Assembly (NCBI GenBank): GCA_021464245.1
Contig: JADCRB010000040.1
Span: 8,156,575-8,220,574 of the forward strand
Source: Carallia brachiata
Lineage: Eukaryota; Streptophyta; Magnoliopsida; Malpighiales; Rhizophoraceae
Direction: 5' to 3'
Length of the DNA: 64,000 nt
Made by a program: the position numbers and the translations under genes. Of this stretch, positions 35,101 through 45,602 are shown piece after piece; within the stretch, counting starts at the first letter, position 1; each line of letters begins with the position of its first letter. The notes beneath the pieces were generated by a model. That model worked only from the letters and a program-made list of their open reading frames with translations, ran no database searches and was not told the origin of the DNA.

Positions 35101-35750
35101 TATGCCACCGAGCTTCCTGTTCAAATTTCATCTTGTTTTTTGGCTCTAGAAGCCTCTAGGCTTTACCGACTTCTGCCTGCTCTGACCTATTGACACACAA
35201 CCAAACAACATTGATTCAATGTTCCGCACACTGCAATGCACTGCGATAATTTATATAGAATGGGTGTTCACTTACATTGTTGAGTTTCATCCGATGTTTA
35301 CCTTCAGTAGCCTTTTGCTGCAAAAACCATTGCCTGTTCCTTTGCAAACACAATCCAGTCTACAAAAATAAACCACACGTCACCCAACTAAACCACCATT
35401 ATTTACTACAACAATTCAATCCTTGTGATCATAAAGTTTCACAAGTTACTTACCGAAAAAAGTTAAAACCAGAACGTGCATGCCTTTTTCTGCAAGAAGT
35501 TGTCTTAGATCACTTTGATAATTTCTTGCAATGTTGGAAACTACCTCCGCTACTTGCTATAGGAACCTCTATATCCTCGCTATTTTCCCTTATATTGTCT
35601 ATCAACTCCACAACAAATTCTGGATCCTCGTCCATCCCGATTCCTGCATTACACCATGTCCTACATCGTCACCATTTTGCCTAACACTAATAATACCAAC
35701 CACAGTTACAAACAAATGCGTCAAGCACCACTTTCCCACAACATACATCA
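32148..35750 (-). pseudogene. Ulp1/SENP-like cysteine protease (C48) gene, one visible frameshift
   Basis: The minus-strand exons can be chained. 33326-33240 encodes VIHFHAMVLNQRQ...YFSPQFV (29 codons). 32835-32604 carries FLPLLFKDHWVLLV and DLLDSS (catalytic His and Asp), then runs to QQGT. 32494-32419 (76 nt) encodes YDCGILLMKFMECW (catalytic Cys). 32255-32148 encodes the end (EYRKEYVVNWINNPENKL) to TAA. All introns checked have GT-AG ends. One base appears to be missing near 32728, shifting the frame between DNEVF and PKVVKGVV. Upstream, probable exons lie at 33682-33870, 34588-34776 and about 35470-35700, but I could not join them or fix a start. C48 enzymes remove SUMO; such genes are frequent passengers of plant Mutator-like elements. 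Confidence 0.75.
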
Positions 35751-36173
35751 ACCTAATAGACTGATAATTCTTACCTCACATGCAACTCCTAATATTTTGA
35801 CCCAACAACAAACCAAAAAACCAATCCCTTGTAAATAAACACAATCATTATCCTCTGATGTACCGTTTCTCCCCCTCCCCATAAATGGCCCGATTCAATG
35901 AAGCCAAAAAATGTAAACAACGACGCTGCAATCAAACTCCGACGGTCGTACCCTATTCAATTTCCCTCTACTTCCTCGATCACTTTGGTATATATTTTTT
36001 TTCCACTTTCTCGACCTGTACGTGCCCTTCAATATCTTTGCATGCTCAAATGTCTCTTGGTTTCCTCTTCTCCCCAACTTTTCGCTTTTCTTTCTCTTTC
36101 TGCGAACAGCTCTTCGACTCCCTTTCTTTTGCCCTGTCCACTTTCTTTCAAATTTCAAAATCCAATTTCTCAA

Positions 36174-36200
36174 AAAAAAACCCTAACCCTAATTTCACCT
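36174..36200 (-). promoter_or_regulatory. Telo-box-like motif upstream of the protease gene
   Basis: AAACCCTAACCCTAA occurs once, in a pyrimidine-rich stretch on the 5' side of the minus-strand protease gene. Telo-boxes are common in plant promoters and 5' regions. A role here is only a guess. Confidence 0.25.
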
Positions 36201-36760
36201 ATTAAACCCTTTTGCCTTTTATTTTTCCGTATTTTATCAAATATTCTTTTTTCATATTTTCTAATCCCATTTGGCAACGGTAGGCCCCCCCCCCCCCAAA
36301 AAAAGCTTAACTGATAAAGGTAATTATTGAAAAAGAGTGGCCTTTTTTTTTTTTTTTTTTTTTAAGTTCATTGGAGCTAAAACATTTTTTCTTAAAAAGA
36401 CAAACAAAATCTGTCAAATTCATGTTTTATTTTTTAAGAAAAAAAAAGCAAAAAACTTTTGTTCAAGTTTTCCAAAAAACAAAAACTCAAATTTTTGTAA
36501 AACAAAATTTTTTTGGTTTGTTTTCTAAAAAAAAGTGTAAATGTTGCTGAAATCAATTTTAGTTAACTGCTTTTTTAAATTTAATCAACTATAACTTCCA
36601 AATTTTTTTTAAAGGTAATATTCAATATTAGAATTTTTTGTATTTTTAATAAAATTAAATTAAATTAAATTTATTAGTAAATATAATTAAATTCACACAT
36701 TGATTGAAGTCTATTACTCGTGATGCTGTGGTGGCAGTTATTTGCCATTGGATCCAGTAG
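36201..36760. other. Homopolymer-rich spacer
   Basis: It contains a run of about 14 C (36285-36298), a T run (36344-36363) and A/T-rich sequence. No gene is recognised; open stretches here are Phe/Lys-only low complexity. Confidence 0.4.
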
Positions 36761-36772
36761 TAAATTCTGAGC

Positions 36773-37082
36773 GGATTATACTTATTTTGATCTTAAATTT
36801 TTATAAGTTTTTTTAATTTTGTTGTAAACCGTTTAACTTTTTTCAATCGAGTTTTAAACGTTTCAGTTATTTTACATACTGGTACTTCCGCTAATGAAAG
36901 TCAGTCAAACTGTTAAAATTAACCATTGACCAAACAGAGATAACGATTTGACTGACTTCTGTTAATGGAAGTATCAGTTTGGAAAAGAATTGAAATATTT
37001 AAAATTCGATTGAAAAAGTTAAAAAATTTATGATTAAATTAAAAAAATTTAAGAAGGTTTAGTACCAAAATAAGTTTAATCC
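36773..37082. mobile_element. Foldback MITE copy 1
   Basis: A 310-bp palindrome-like unit beginning GGATTATACTTATTTTGATC, with an inverted counterpart at its right end. The AGTCAGTCAAACTGTTAA and GACTGACTT inner words also pair. It is homologous to 37696-37993. Confidence 0.8.
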
Positions 37083-37695
37083 CCAAACATTTATTTGTAT
37101 TTTTTGTTAGGAAGATGGATATAATTATGCCTTAAAAATGAACATTAAACTTGCATGTTTGTTCTTTTATGTTTTTTTTACAAATGTTGTAAATAGCTTT
37201 ATAAAAGAGTAAATTATATTAAAATGAAAAATGAAAAATTTTGTACAAATTATGTCTTTTGTCATTATTTTATTGATTATGAAAAAATATTGAATATGAA
37301 TTTTTTAAATACTTGTGACTTAATTTGTGAAATTTCGAGTAAGAGTAATTTAGAAAGAAAAAAAGAGACTAAGAAAGCATTGTTCGTTGTTAAAGAAATT
37401 TGTTGCTGGATACTATATATCCAAATTTAATATATAAAAATTTAGATTATTAAATCGTAAAAAATATATTAAAATTTAAAAATAAATTATCAAATTATTA
37501 AATTAATTACGTATTTTTTATATATTATAAATTACGTAGTTATATAATGATACTCTTAATTATAATATAATAGTTATTATATTTGAATTTTGAGATATAA
37601 TTTACAGACTGCTTTTCTTAGGTAAAAAGAGAATAATTTTTTTTATCATTTTTTTATAACTTTTTTTCTCTAACTTTTTTTATTTATCGAAACAA

Positions 37696-37993
37696 GGATT
37701 ACAATTATTTTGATCCTAAACTTTAATATATCTTATTAATTCAATCATAAACCTTTTAATTTTTTCCATCAAATTCTAAACTTTTCAATTATTTTACCAA
37801 CTAATACTCCTATTAATAGAAGTTAGTCAAACCGTTAAAATTAACTATTGACCAGATGAAATAACAATTTGATTGACTTTCGTTAATAAAAATACCAATT
37901 TATATAATAATTGAGAGATTTAAGACTCGATTAAAAAAATTAAAAGATTTAAAACTAAATTTATAAAAATTTAGAAAAAAAAAAGTATAATCC
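37696..37993. mobile_element. Foldback MITE copy 2
   Basis: A 298-bp unit with the same internal order as copy 1 (AATCATAAACC, GTTAGTCAAACCGTTAA, TTGATTGACTT), diverged by about 20%. Its left end begins GGATTACAATTATTTTGATCC. Confidence 0.8.
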
Positions 37994-38136
37994 TAAATTC
38001 TGAGCCATTGATTGATGATTTTGCGGAAGTATATAGTTGGCAATATGTAACAGGGGAAAAAATAAAAGTCAGATATTTTTTGAAATTCTATCTGCAAGTG
38101 CTAGGCATAGGTGAACTTGAGACAGACGTGAAACGG

Positions 38137-40646
38137 ATGACGACCACGCCATTAGGGGCGGTGAACAGAGCGGCTGCGGCGGCGACGAGCGCCGGTGGCG
38201 GTGGGAAGAAAGTTATGATAACGGGAGTGAGCAAAGGGCTGGGAAGAGCCCTAGCATTTGAATTGGCCAAGAGAGGTCATACCGTCATCGGCTGCTCCCG
38301 CTCTCAGGATAGGCTCAATTCCATCCAATCCCAGCTCCCCTCCGACAACAACAACCACCACCTCCTCCTCACCGCCGACGTGGTACTCATTGTTGTTTTA
38401 ACTTTAAATTTCACCTTTCCTATCAAAAAAAAAACTTTAAATTTCACCTTTCAATTCCCTTTTTTTTTTTTTTGTTTAAAATAAAAACAAAAATTATGAA
38501 CGAGAAAAGAAATGATGGGTGTGTGGCAGAGGTCAAATAGTAGCGTGGAGGAGCTGGCGCGTGTGGTGGTGGAGAAGAAAGGTGTTCCTGATATCATAGG
38601 TATAATCAATAAATTATGCCTTGTATTAAATGTGATTTTTTTTTTTATCATTTGTAGTAAATGTCATTCTTCTGGTCATAATTGGCTCATGAAAAACGCT
38701 TTGATCCCTTTGCATGTTTCCTTTCCCCTTCTTCTTTGTTAGGCTGCTAAGCATTCCTCAAAATTTTGGTTCCAGGGAATAGTGGATGTCCACAACCTTC
38801 CCTTTGTTTAGCAAAGAAGCTGCTTTTACAATTCGAGCTCGTGACCACCAGGTCACAGTCACAATGAAATAACCTTTCCATTACACCGAGACTCGCCCTA
38901 CAATAATACTTCATGATATTGCAACATGCTTAGTTGGGCCCAGAGGACTGCCATTTTATCTTCCTTTTCTGCAAAAGGAAGTTATTTTAAAACCATTGTA
39001 CTTTGTGACTTTCTTATATTGAGGTGCTTTCCACTTGTCCTGATGAATTTCTTCACCTCCTCTTTTGAAGTTGTTAGGAAGTTTTTTTGTTTTTTTGTTT
39101 TTAACTTTATGCTGTACTAAAAATGAAGATATCGTTGCAGTGAATAATGCAGGGACAATTAACAAAAACAACAAGATTTGGGAGGTCCCTGCAGAAGAGT
39201 TTGACACTGTTATTGATACAAATGTCAAAGGAATTGCAAATGTGTTGCGCCACTTCATCCCCCTTATGCTCCCAAGCAAGCACGGAATTATTGTCAACAT
39301 GTCTTCTGGATGGGGAAGATCTGGTGCTGCTCTGGTGAATGTTACAAATGATTTCTCCTGCCTATACTCCAGTATTTCATTTAGTTCATTGTTTCCTGTG
39401 GTTCTCCCCGTTTGCATTTAGTGTAGGTACAAATCTGCATGCAAGTCTTGAAGCTTGAGCTGATTCCATATAAAAGGATTTGTACATATTTGTATTTATG
39501 TGAAAGAATGCAAGTGATTAACCTGGAATACTGAGATTAAAATATCATGTCAATAAGAAAGATGAGGAAAATGAAAATAAATAAATAAATAAACTATAAG
39601 AAAAGAAAGACAAAGACAGATAGAAATACATGGTTTTCAGGATAAAATTGAGTGAAATTCTAGGATAAAAATATGTGGCTTAGATCACGTGTGATAAATG
39701 TGTTTATATCTGCAGCTTTAGGATTTTAGTGTCAAATTGATCTATCTTTAGGATGTCCAGTTTATGTTTTCTTTCTGCAATTCTTTTAGATGATTTTTTT
39801 CTTTATTTAACCTGGTTATGTGTTATAGGTTGCACCCTACTGTGCATCTAAATGGGCTGTGGAGGGTTTGAGTAGGTCAGTGGCAAAGGAGTTGCCTGAG
39901 GGAATGGCAATTGTTGCACTTAATCCAGGTGTGATACACACTGAGATGCTCGATTCATGCTTTGGCTCTTCATCTTCCTTGTATCAAGAACCAGATGCTT
40001 GGTATGTGCTTTTATTCTTTATAAGATATACTAGACACTATGTTCTATAAGTTGCATTTTAATTAATTGCTTATATGAAGTTCTCTTCACGCCGTTCCGG
40101 GTATAGAAAATTTATGGTGCGCACTTGTGTGGTTTGATAGACCAAAAATCGTGTCAGTTTCAAAGGAAATTAAGAAGAAGAAAAAGAAAGACCTAGTGAT
40201 CTTAACATGCCATGTCTATCCCATAAGTGATCAATATCTTGGTTCTCAAATAATTTTTGAACCTTGAACAGAGTCCCTGATTGTTGAACCAATTTTTGTT
40301 TGATTTTATCTTTTATTCAATATTTGGTGGGAACCATTACTGCAAACCTGGATGGGAAAGAGAAGAAGATGATCCATTAAGAGCTGGACTTGCATTTTTT
40401 TACTGTCAGAACCATGAATCTCATTCTTTGCTGGTTGATATGGAAAAATCCATATGACAGCATCTCAGAAAATGCATTAAACTTGCTAGCTTGCATCCAT
40501 ATGTTATCAAGTTAGTTCTATAGGGACGAAAATTTTAGAAATTGTTCCGCTCATCATTCAAGGCATTATCTGGCAGGGCCCTCAAGGCAGCTTCAATGAT
40601 TCTCAATCTAACAGCAGCTGATAATGGCACATCTCTCACTGTTTGA
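38137..40646 (+). CDS. Short-chain dehydrogenase, likely NADPH-dependent pterin aldehyde reductase
   Basis: Five exons are supported by GT-AG sites and frame: 38137-38382, 38530-38599, 39141-39334, 39829-40001 and 40577-40646, giving 753 nt and 250 residues plus TGA. The cofactor motif TGVSKGLG starts at residue 29, NNAG is at 107-110, and the catalytic tetrad is N133, S161, Y174 and K178 (YCASK). The ATG at 38137 is chosen because the domain begins soon after it and the upstream codons look non-coding. The sequence is typical of the plant SDR that reduces pterin-6-aldehyde to the hydroxymethyl form in folate salvage; substrate is inferred from family resemblance. The N-terminus (residues 12-23) is Ala/Gly-rich. 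A SINE lies in intron 2 and a MITE block about 130 bp upstream. I see no lesion. Confidence 0.92.
38741..38899 (-). mobile_element. Au-type SINE in SDR intron 2
   Basis: On the minus strand the order is a tRNA-like head with A-box-like GTGTAATGG, GACCTGGTGGTCACGAGCTCGAAT (in two parts, B box included), GCAGCTTCTTTGC, then GGGAAGGTTGTGGACATCC. These blocks match the order and spacing of the plant Au SINE family (B box, CAGCCTCTTTGC-like, GGGTAAGGCTGCGTACA-like). The copy is well diverged and lacks a clear T-tail. It is intronic and leaves the SDR splice sites untouched. Confidence 0.8.
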
Positions 40647-40852
40647 CAGACGTTGATCATCGGCCATGTGGTAAAGAATCAATTCTAACAAAATTCATGC
40701 ACACTTCAAGTCATAAACTTCTGGTGGCAATGGATTTTGTAGTATCCTATTACATGACACAGGATGTTAGTAGCTTTGCTAGATCAAATTTTCAGACCAC
40801 CTAACAAATCGTCTGTTAGGGGCTTAGGGCTGGTTATAGAACAAGAGTAACA

Positions 40853-41455
40853 CTCGGAGCCCTGATTTGGAATTTCAACTCGAATGAATGAGAGATTGTT
40901 CGCATAGATCTTTATGTGTATGACAAATGTCTGGCGTTGACTTCTCCCCTTGATTTTCCTTCAGGTGTTTTAGCAGTTTTTGGGGTAAATCGTATTTGCA
41001 AGTTGCAACTTGTAAGGAATGCATTCAAAAGTTTAAACTTATAGGCCTTTTTAATACTGTGATGTGAATTGACGAAAAATGCTAAGCTAGCGAATTGATC
41101 AAGGCACAATTTTACTTGCCTAGGGCTGGGTCAGGCCTTGTGATTTCTTCCAAGACGCTTAAAATTCGTTCCTAGACTATACACAAACAAAGCCAATTTA
41201 GATTGACCCTTGACTTCTATCAAAGATAAGCAAAAAAACAAAAAAAAAATTTGTTTAACTACACCAAGGATGCAAATGTACCATACAAAGTGTCTCGTAC
41301 GTCAGGCACCCATTTTCTTGGAAGGTTCTCAGGCAAAATGGCTTTAAACTTCTTCTATACCATAGATGGTGTTGGAATTTGCAAGTTAATAGTTTCATTT
41401 TCTTGTAAACAAGATTCAGGCTCTGTTTGTGGTGCAGAAATATATTTTTATTTTA
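40853..41455 (+). repeat. 5' flank of the receptor gene, duplicated elsewhere in the window
   Basis: 40853-41107 recurs at 57166-57418 and 41098-41455 recurs at 61672-62012, in the same order and orientation, with visible identity of around 80%. In the second location a copia element interrupts it. It probably includes promoter or 5' UTR sequence of the LRR gene that begins at about 41466. Confidence 0.8.
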
Positions 41456-41465
41456 TTTTTGAGTT

Positions 41466-44213
41466 ATGCTCAATTCTGAACTAGTGATCAAAGATAATAA
41501 GCAAACCAGTAGTCTGAAGACGCCAAACTTGGTAATCATTCTATTAATGCTACTGCCACCGACTCCTTTTTCCGCTACCCTCCAAGCCTGCAACCAATAT
41601 GAAAGGGACTCTCTGTTGTCCTTCTTGTCAAAACTATCAGCTGCATCCCGTCCGCTTAACTGGTCTTCTTCCATTGGTTATTGTTTCCGGGAAGGGATCA
41701 ATTGCGATGCCGAAGGTCAGGTAGCCCATGTGTGGCTGCCTTCAAGTGGTCTAACTGGTTCTTTGCCCCAGAGAAATCTGACACATCTCCGTCATCTTAA
41801 CCTCTCCCATGATCGCCTCTCTGGCCCTCTCACAAGGGTGTTCTTGTCACCCTTCATTTCATTGCGGACTCTTGATTTGGGCTACAACTGCCTTCATGGT
41901 GAATTGCCATCCATCCTTCCATTCAGACACATCAAGGTAGTCGACTTGTCTAGCAACGGCTTCCAAGGTGCAATCCCATCTGAATTTTTCCAGCCAGCAA
42001 GGGAATTGACAAGCTTTAATGTCAGCAACAATAGTTTTACTGGAACTCTTCCTTCTTCCATATGCACTAATTATTCATTTTCTATCAAGATCATAGATTT
42101 TTCTGAAAATTATTTTAGTGGCCAGAATCCTCTGGACTTGGAAAATGTTCTCAGCTCCAGGTCTTTCGAGCAGGTTTCAACAGTCTCAGAGGACTTCTTC
42201 CTAAGGACATTTACAATGCTGATGGTCTTGAAGAACTTTCTCAGCCCTTCAATAGCCTTGCTGGATCCATCAGCAACAGCATCTCTGATCTCACCAACCT
42301 CAAAGTCCTTGAGTTGTACTCCAACCAATTTAGCGGTTTGATTGCACAAACCCTAGGTAACCTTTTCAATTTGGAAGTCTTGCTCCTTCACATAAACAAT
42401 TTTACTGGTTCTCTATCGGCATCTCTTTCAAATTGCGCCAACCTGATTTCTCTGAGTCTACGAATCAACTTCTTAGGAGGAGAACTCTCAGTTTTCAATT
42501 TCCCCGAGCGCCACAAGCTTCGGAATATTGACCTTGGTGACAATAATTTTACTGGTGCCTTGCCTCGTAGCCTTTATTCGTGCCGATCACTGTCTGCAGT
42601 TGGGCTGGCCTATAACTAGAGGTGTCAAAAAATTAAGTTGGATTAAGTTTGAGTTGGTCGTTTTTGGTTCGGGTCATTTTCAGTTAGATTATTTTCAGAT
42701 CATGTTATATTCGCTCCAGGTTCAGATTGGGTTGTTTCAGATTCGAGCTGAATTCAGATCGAATTCGAATCGAATTCACACTGAACCATTATTTTTTTAA
42801 GTGATTTTTTACTAAAATAAAATATTTCAATTAAATTTAAAACTTATTCGTATAATGAACTAAACGTTTAAATTTAATTTTTGTGTTATATATATATCTA
42901 TATTTTACAAAAATGAAACTAATTAATACTTAAAAAAGATAAGTTAAAAGTAAAAAGTCAAAAAAATTTTCACTATTTTATCTTTTTCTTAACTCAATGA
43001 TGACCCGAGTCCAATCCAAAATTTTCGGGTCATTTTCGGGTTGTGTTACTTTTAAATTCGGGTTAAAAAATCAGATTCCTGATCTAATATTTTTAGATAG
43101 ATTCAGACAGATTATTAAGTCGGATTACTTTTTGACACCAACAGCCTCTAACCAACTTGAGGGACAAATTTTGCCTGATGTGCTGGCTCTTCAATCTATG
43201 TCTTTTATCTCGCTTTCAGGGAACTACCCGACCAATATCACTAGCACAATCAGAATATTGATGGGTTGCAAGAACCTTAATAAGGTCATCTATGTCCTCA
43301 AATTTTGTCAATGAATCAGTACCAGATGATGAGAGCATGGTGAAATCAAGTGGGTTTCAAAGTCTCCAAATCCTGGGATTGGGAGATTGTCAGCTCTACG
43401 GTAAAATACCAGCCTGGCTAGCTAATCTCAAAATGCTGCAGGTCTTGGATCTGTCTGCAAATCGAATCACCGGTTCCATTCCAGATTTCCTGGGAAGTCT
43501 GCCAAACCTTTTCTACTTGGATTGTCTAATAACCTCATATCCGGAAAATTCCCAAAGAAACTTTGTAAAGTCCCGGCATTGACAACGCATGAAGTAGCTG
43601 ACCGAGTGGGAAGGACTTATCTAGAGTTGCCTATCTTTGAAATGTCTAGGAATGCATCTAATCAACTGTACAAAAAAGTTTCCAGCTTACCATCAGCTAT
43701 ATATCTAAGCAACAATAGCCTTAGTGGACGTATTCCTGACGAGATTGGTGAATTGAAGTTCATTCATGCTCTGGATCTCAGTCATAACAACTTCTTCGGA
43801 AATATTCCAAATTATGTATCCAGACTTATTAACTTGGAGAAACTTGATCTATCTGAAAATAATCTACCGCGTCACTCAGAACTCTACATTTCTTGTCCTG
43901 GTTTAGCCTTGCAAACAACAATCTTCAAGGACCAATATCTTCAGGGGGTCAATTTGACACATTTCCTAGTTCCAGTTTCATTGGCAATCCAGGGTTATGC
44001 GGTCCAATTATACAGCGTGCTTGTCCTACCCAGTTTACTGTTCATGAATCGTTTCACACAATTGTTCATGAAGAATCCTTAAGTTGGAACACACTTGTCT
44101 TGGGAGCCATTGCTGGACTTAGTTTTGGATTTGTTGTCGGACTTGCATATGGATTATTCTATCCCATCAGCAGGCTCAAGTTCATGAAGCTGTTGCTGAA
44201 GAAGTACTATTAA
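41466..44213 (+). pseudogene. LRR receptor-like protein pseudogene (PSY1R/RLP2-like)
   Basis: The ATG at 41466 or 41550 opens a hydrophobic signal-like segment (VIILLMLLPPTPFSATLQ), then CNQYERDSLLSFL and a plant LRR N-terminal cap. At least a dozen leucine-rich repeats follow (for example LDLSANRITGSIPDFLGSLPN). The C-terminus has FIGNPGLCGP, a membrane segment (LGAIAGLSFGFVVGLAYGLF) and a short basic tail ending KKYY with no kinase. The cap and C-terminus suit the group of tyrosine-sulfated-peptide receptors and kinase-less RLP2/RLP3 relatives. The frame is broken near 42130, 43285, 43525 and 43870, and a hAT MITE sits at 42617-43144. Without the MITE the repeat around AYN/SNQLEG is in frame. 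A short unpaired repeat region follows 43200. It would have been a plasma-membrane receptor; it cannot make one now. Confidence 0.85.
42617..43144. mobile_element. hAT-type MITE in the LRR pseudogene
   Basis: Flanking 8-bp repeats CCTATAAC (42609-42616) and CCTCTAAC (43145-43152) differ by one base. The ends TAGAGGTGTCAAAAA and CTGTTGGTGTCAAAAA are inverted repeats. Subterminal GGTTCGGGTCATTTTC words recur in both halves. 528 bp, no coding capacity. Confidence 0.88.
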
Positions 44214-45037
44214 ACTTCGATTTCCTAAGGCATTTCAGAAATTATAAGGCTTTCAATATTGTGTGCACAGGCGCTCTCACATATTTGCAAGGCATGTGTC
44301 AGTTTGTGCAATCCAAAACTTCAAAAAATTGTAAGCGTTGTTTTCTCGCGATTTGAATTGAGCCTGGAACTCATTGTGCATGGATTTACAATGTAGATAA
44401 CATTTTCGTTAATATTGTAAAAGCTATGGTTTTAATGAGCCTGTTCATTTTTAAAAAAGAACAAAATGAACCCAACAAAAAAAATTGCTAAGGGCAGGAT
44501 ATAGTCTGGTTGCCACGAGCACTGGTCCGTGAGTGATTGAAAAAATAAAGGGTTAATATATAAAAATACTATTAACGTTGTGTAAAATAATAAATTTAGT
44601 ATCAGTTTTAAAAAAAAATAATTTACTCAACTTTGAATTTTTTTTGTAAAAATTTAATACGCTATGAAATTTTTTAAATAAAATTTATCTGTTTTAATAG
44701 TGTGACGGTCATACATATCACCAAACACTAACATATCAGATACATTACTATAAATTTATAATCGAAATTTATAGATTATATTGATATAAAATCATTACGT
44801 GTTAAATTTGTTATAAAAAAATTTAAAGAATGATAAACTGTTACTTTTTAAAATTGATACTAAATTTGTGAGTTTACACAAAATTAATAATATTTTTATA
44901 TATTAATTCTAAAAGGAGCAGAGATAGAACTACATAAATTTAAAATTGTCTTGCATTTGAATTATAAATAAACTTAGATTAGGTAACTATTGAAAATTAC
45001 TGAATTATAATATTCATAAGGGTTAATAATATTCATA
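44214..45037. other. AT-rich intergenic sequence downstream of the receptor pseudogene
   Basis: The first 200 bp may be the former 3' UTR. A near-palindromic AT-rich segment (about 44540-44910) includes the inverted words AAAATACTATTAA/TTAATAATATTTT and may be another degraded foldback MITE. No gene is recognised. Confidence 0.3.
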
Positions 45038-45566
45038 AGGGTTAATAAATGATCCTGTTATATAATTAAAAAAATTAGTTAAAAAAATTTTAAAATACAA
45101 TTTATTAAATTTATTGTATAATTATTTTAATTACAAATATAACTAAATAAAAAAAAATTATTATTTTTTATTATAAAAATAAATTCAACAAATTACAATT
45201 TCAAAAGATTTTTCCGATAATTTCTTTTCCGGCCAACTTTGCCCTTTACAAATCCTCAACTTCACATGTTTTAACAAACATCTCCGGACATTTAAAATTT
45301 TACAATTTAGTAATCCTACAATTTTTTAAATAAGAAATAAAAAAAAAAAAGTTAAACGGAAACTGTTGAACCTTGTGATGTGGCACGAAATCTCGGCAAC
45401 GTGGCATGACATAATGTACTAGGGGCTGTGCAATTTAAAATTAACAAATAGAATTATAATTAAAGAAAAATATAAAAATATAAAATTTGTCTCTCTCTCT
45501 CTTCCTTCTTTCTGTTTCTTTCGTCTCTCTTCTTCCTCTTCCTCTTTTCTTCTCTCATTCTCTCTC

Positions 45567-45602
<36 letters not shown>

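Larger units (their letters stand above)
36761..38005. mobile_element. Composite block: two foldback MITEs between 12-bp direct repeats
   Basis: TAAATTCTGAGC occurs at 36761-36772 and, identically, at 37994-38005. Just inside are the outer ends GGATTATACTT (left) and its reverse complement (right). The left (36773-37082) and right (37696-37993) parts are two copies of one palindromic MITE. Between them lie about 610 bp of unrelated AT-rich DNA. The outer ends match each other at least as well as the ends within each copy do. It lies about 130 bp upstream of the SDR start codon. Confidence 0.7.

Noticed and set aside
36174..36200. Interstitial telomere repeat
   Set aside because: Only about two CCCTAA units are present. 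A telo-box-like motif is the most that can be said.
35277..36314. Several overlapping plus-strand frames of 100-138 codons
   Set aside because: They lie antisense to, or upstream of, the minus-strand protease exons, are rich in Phe/Ser/Pro from pyrimidine tracts, and show no domain.
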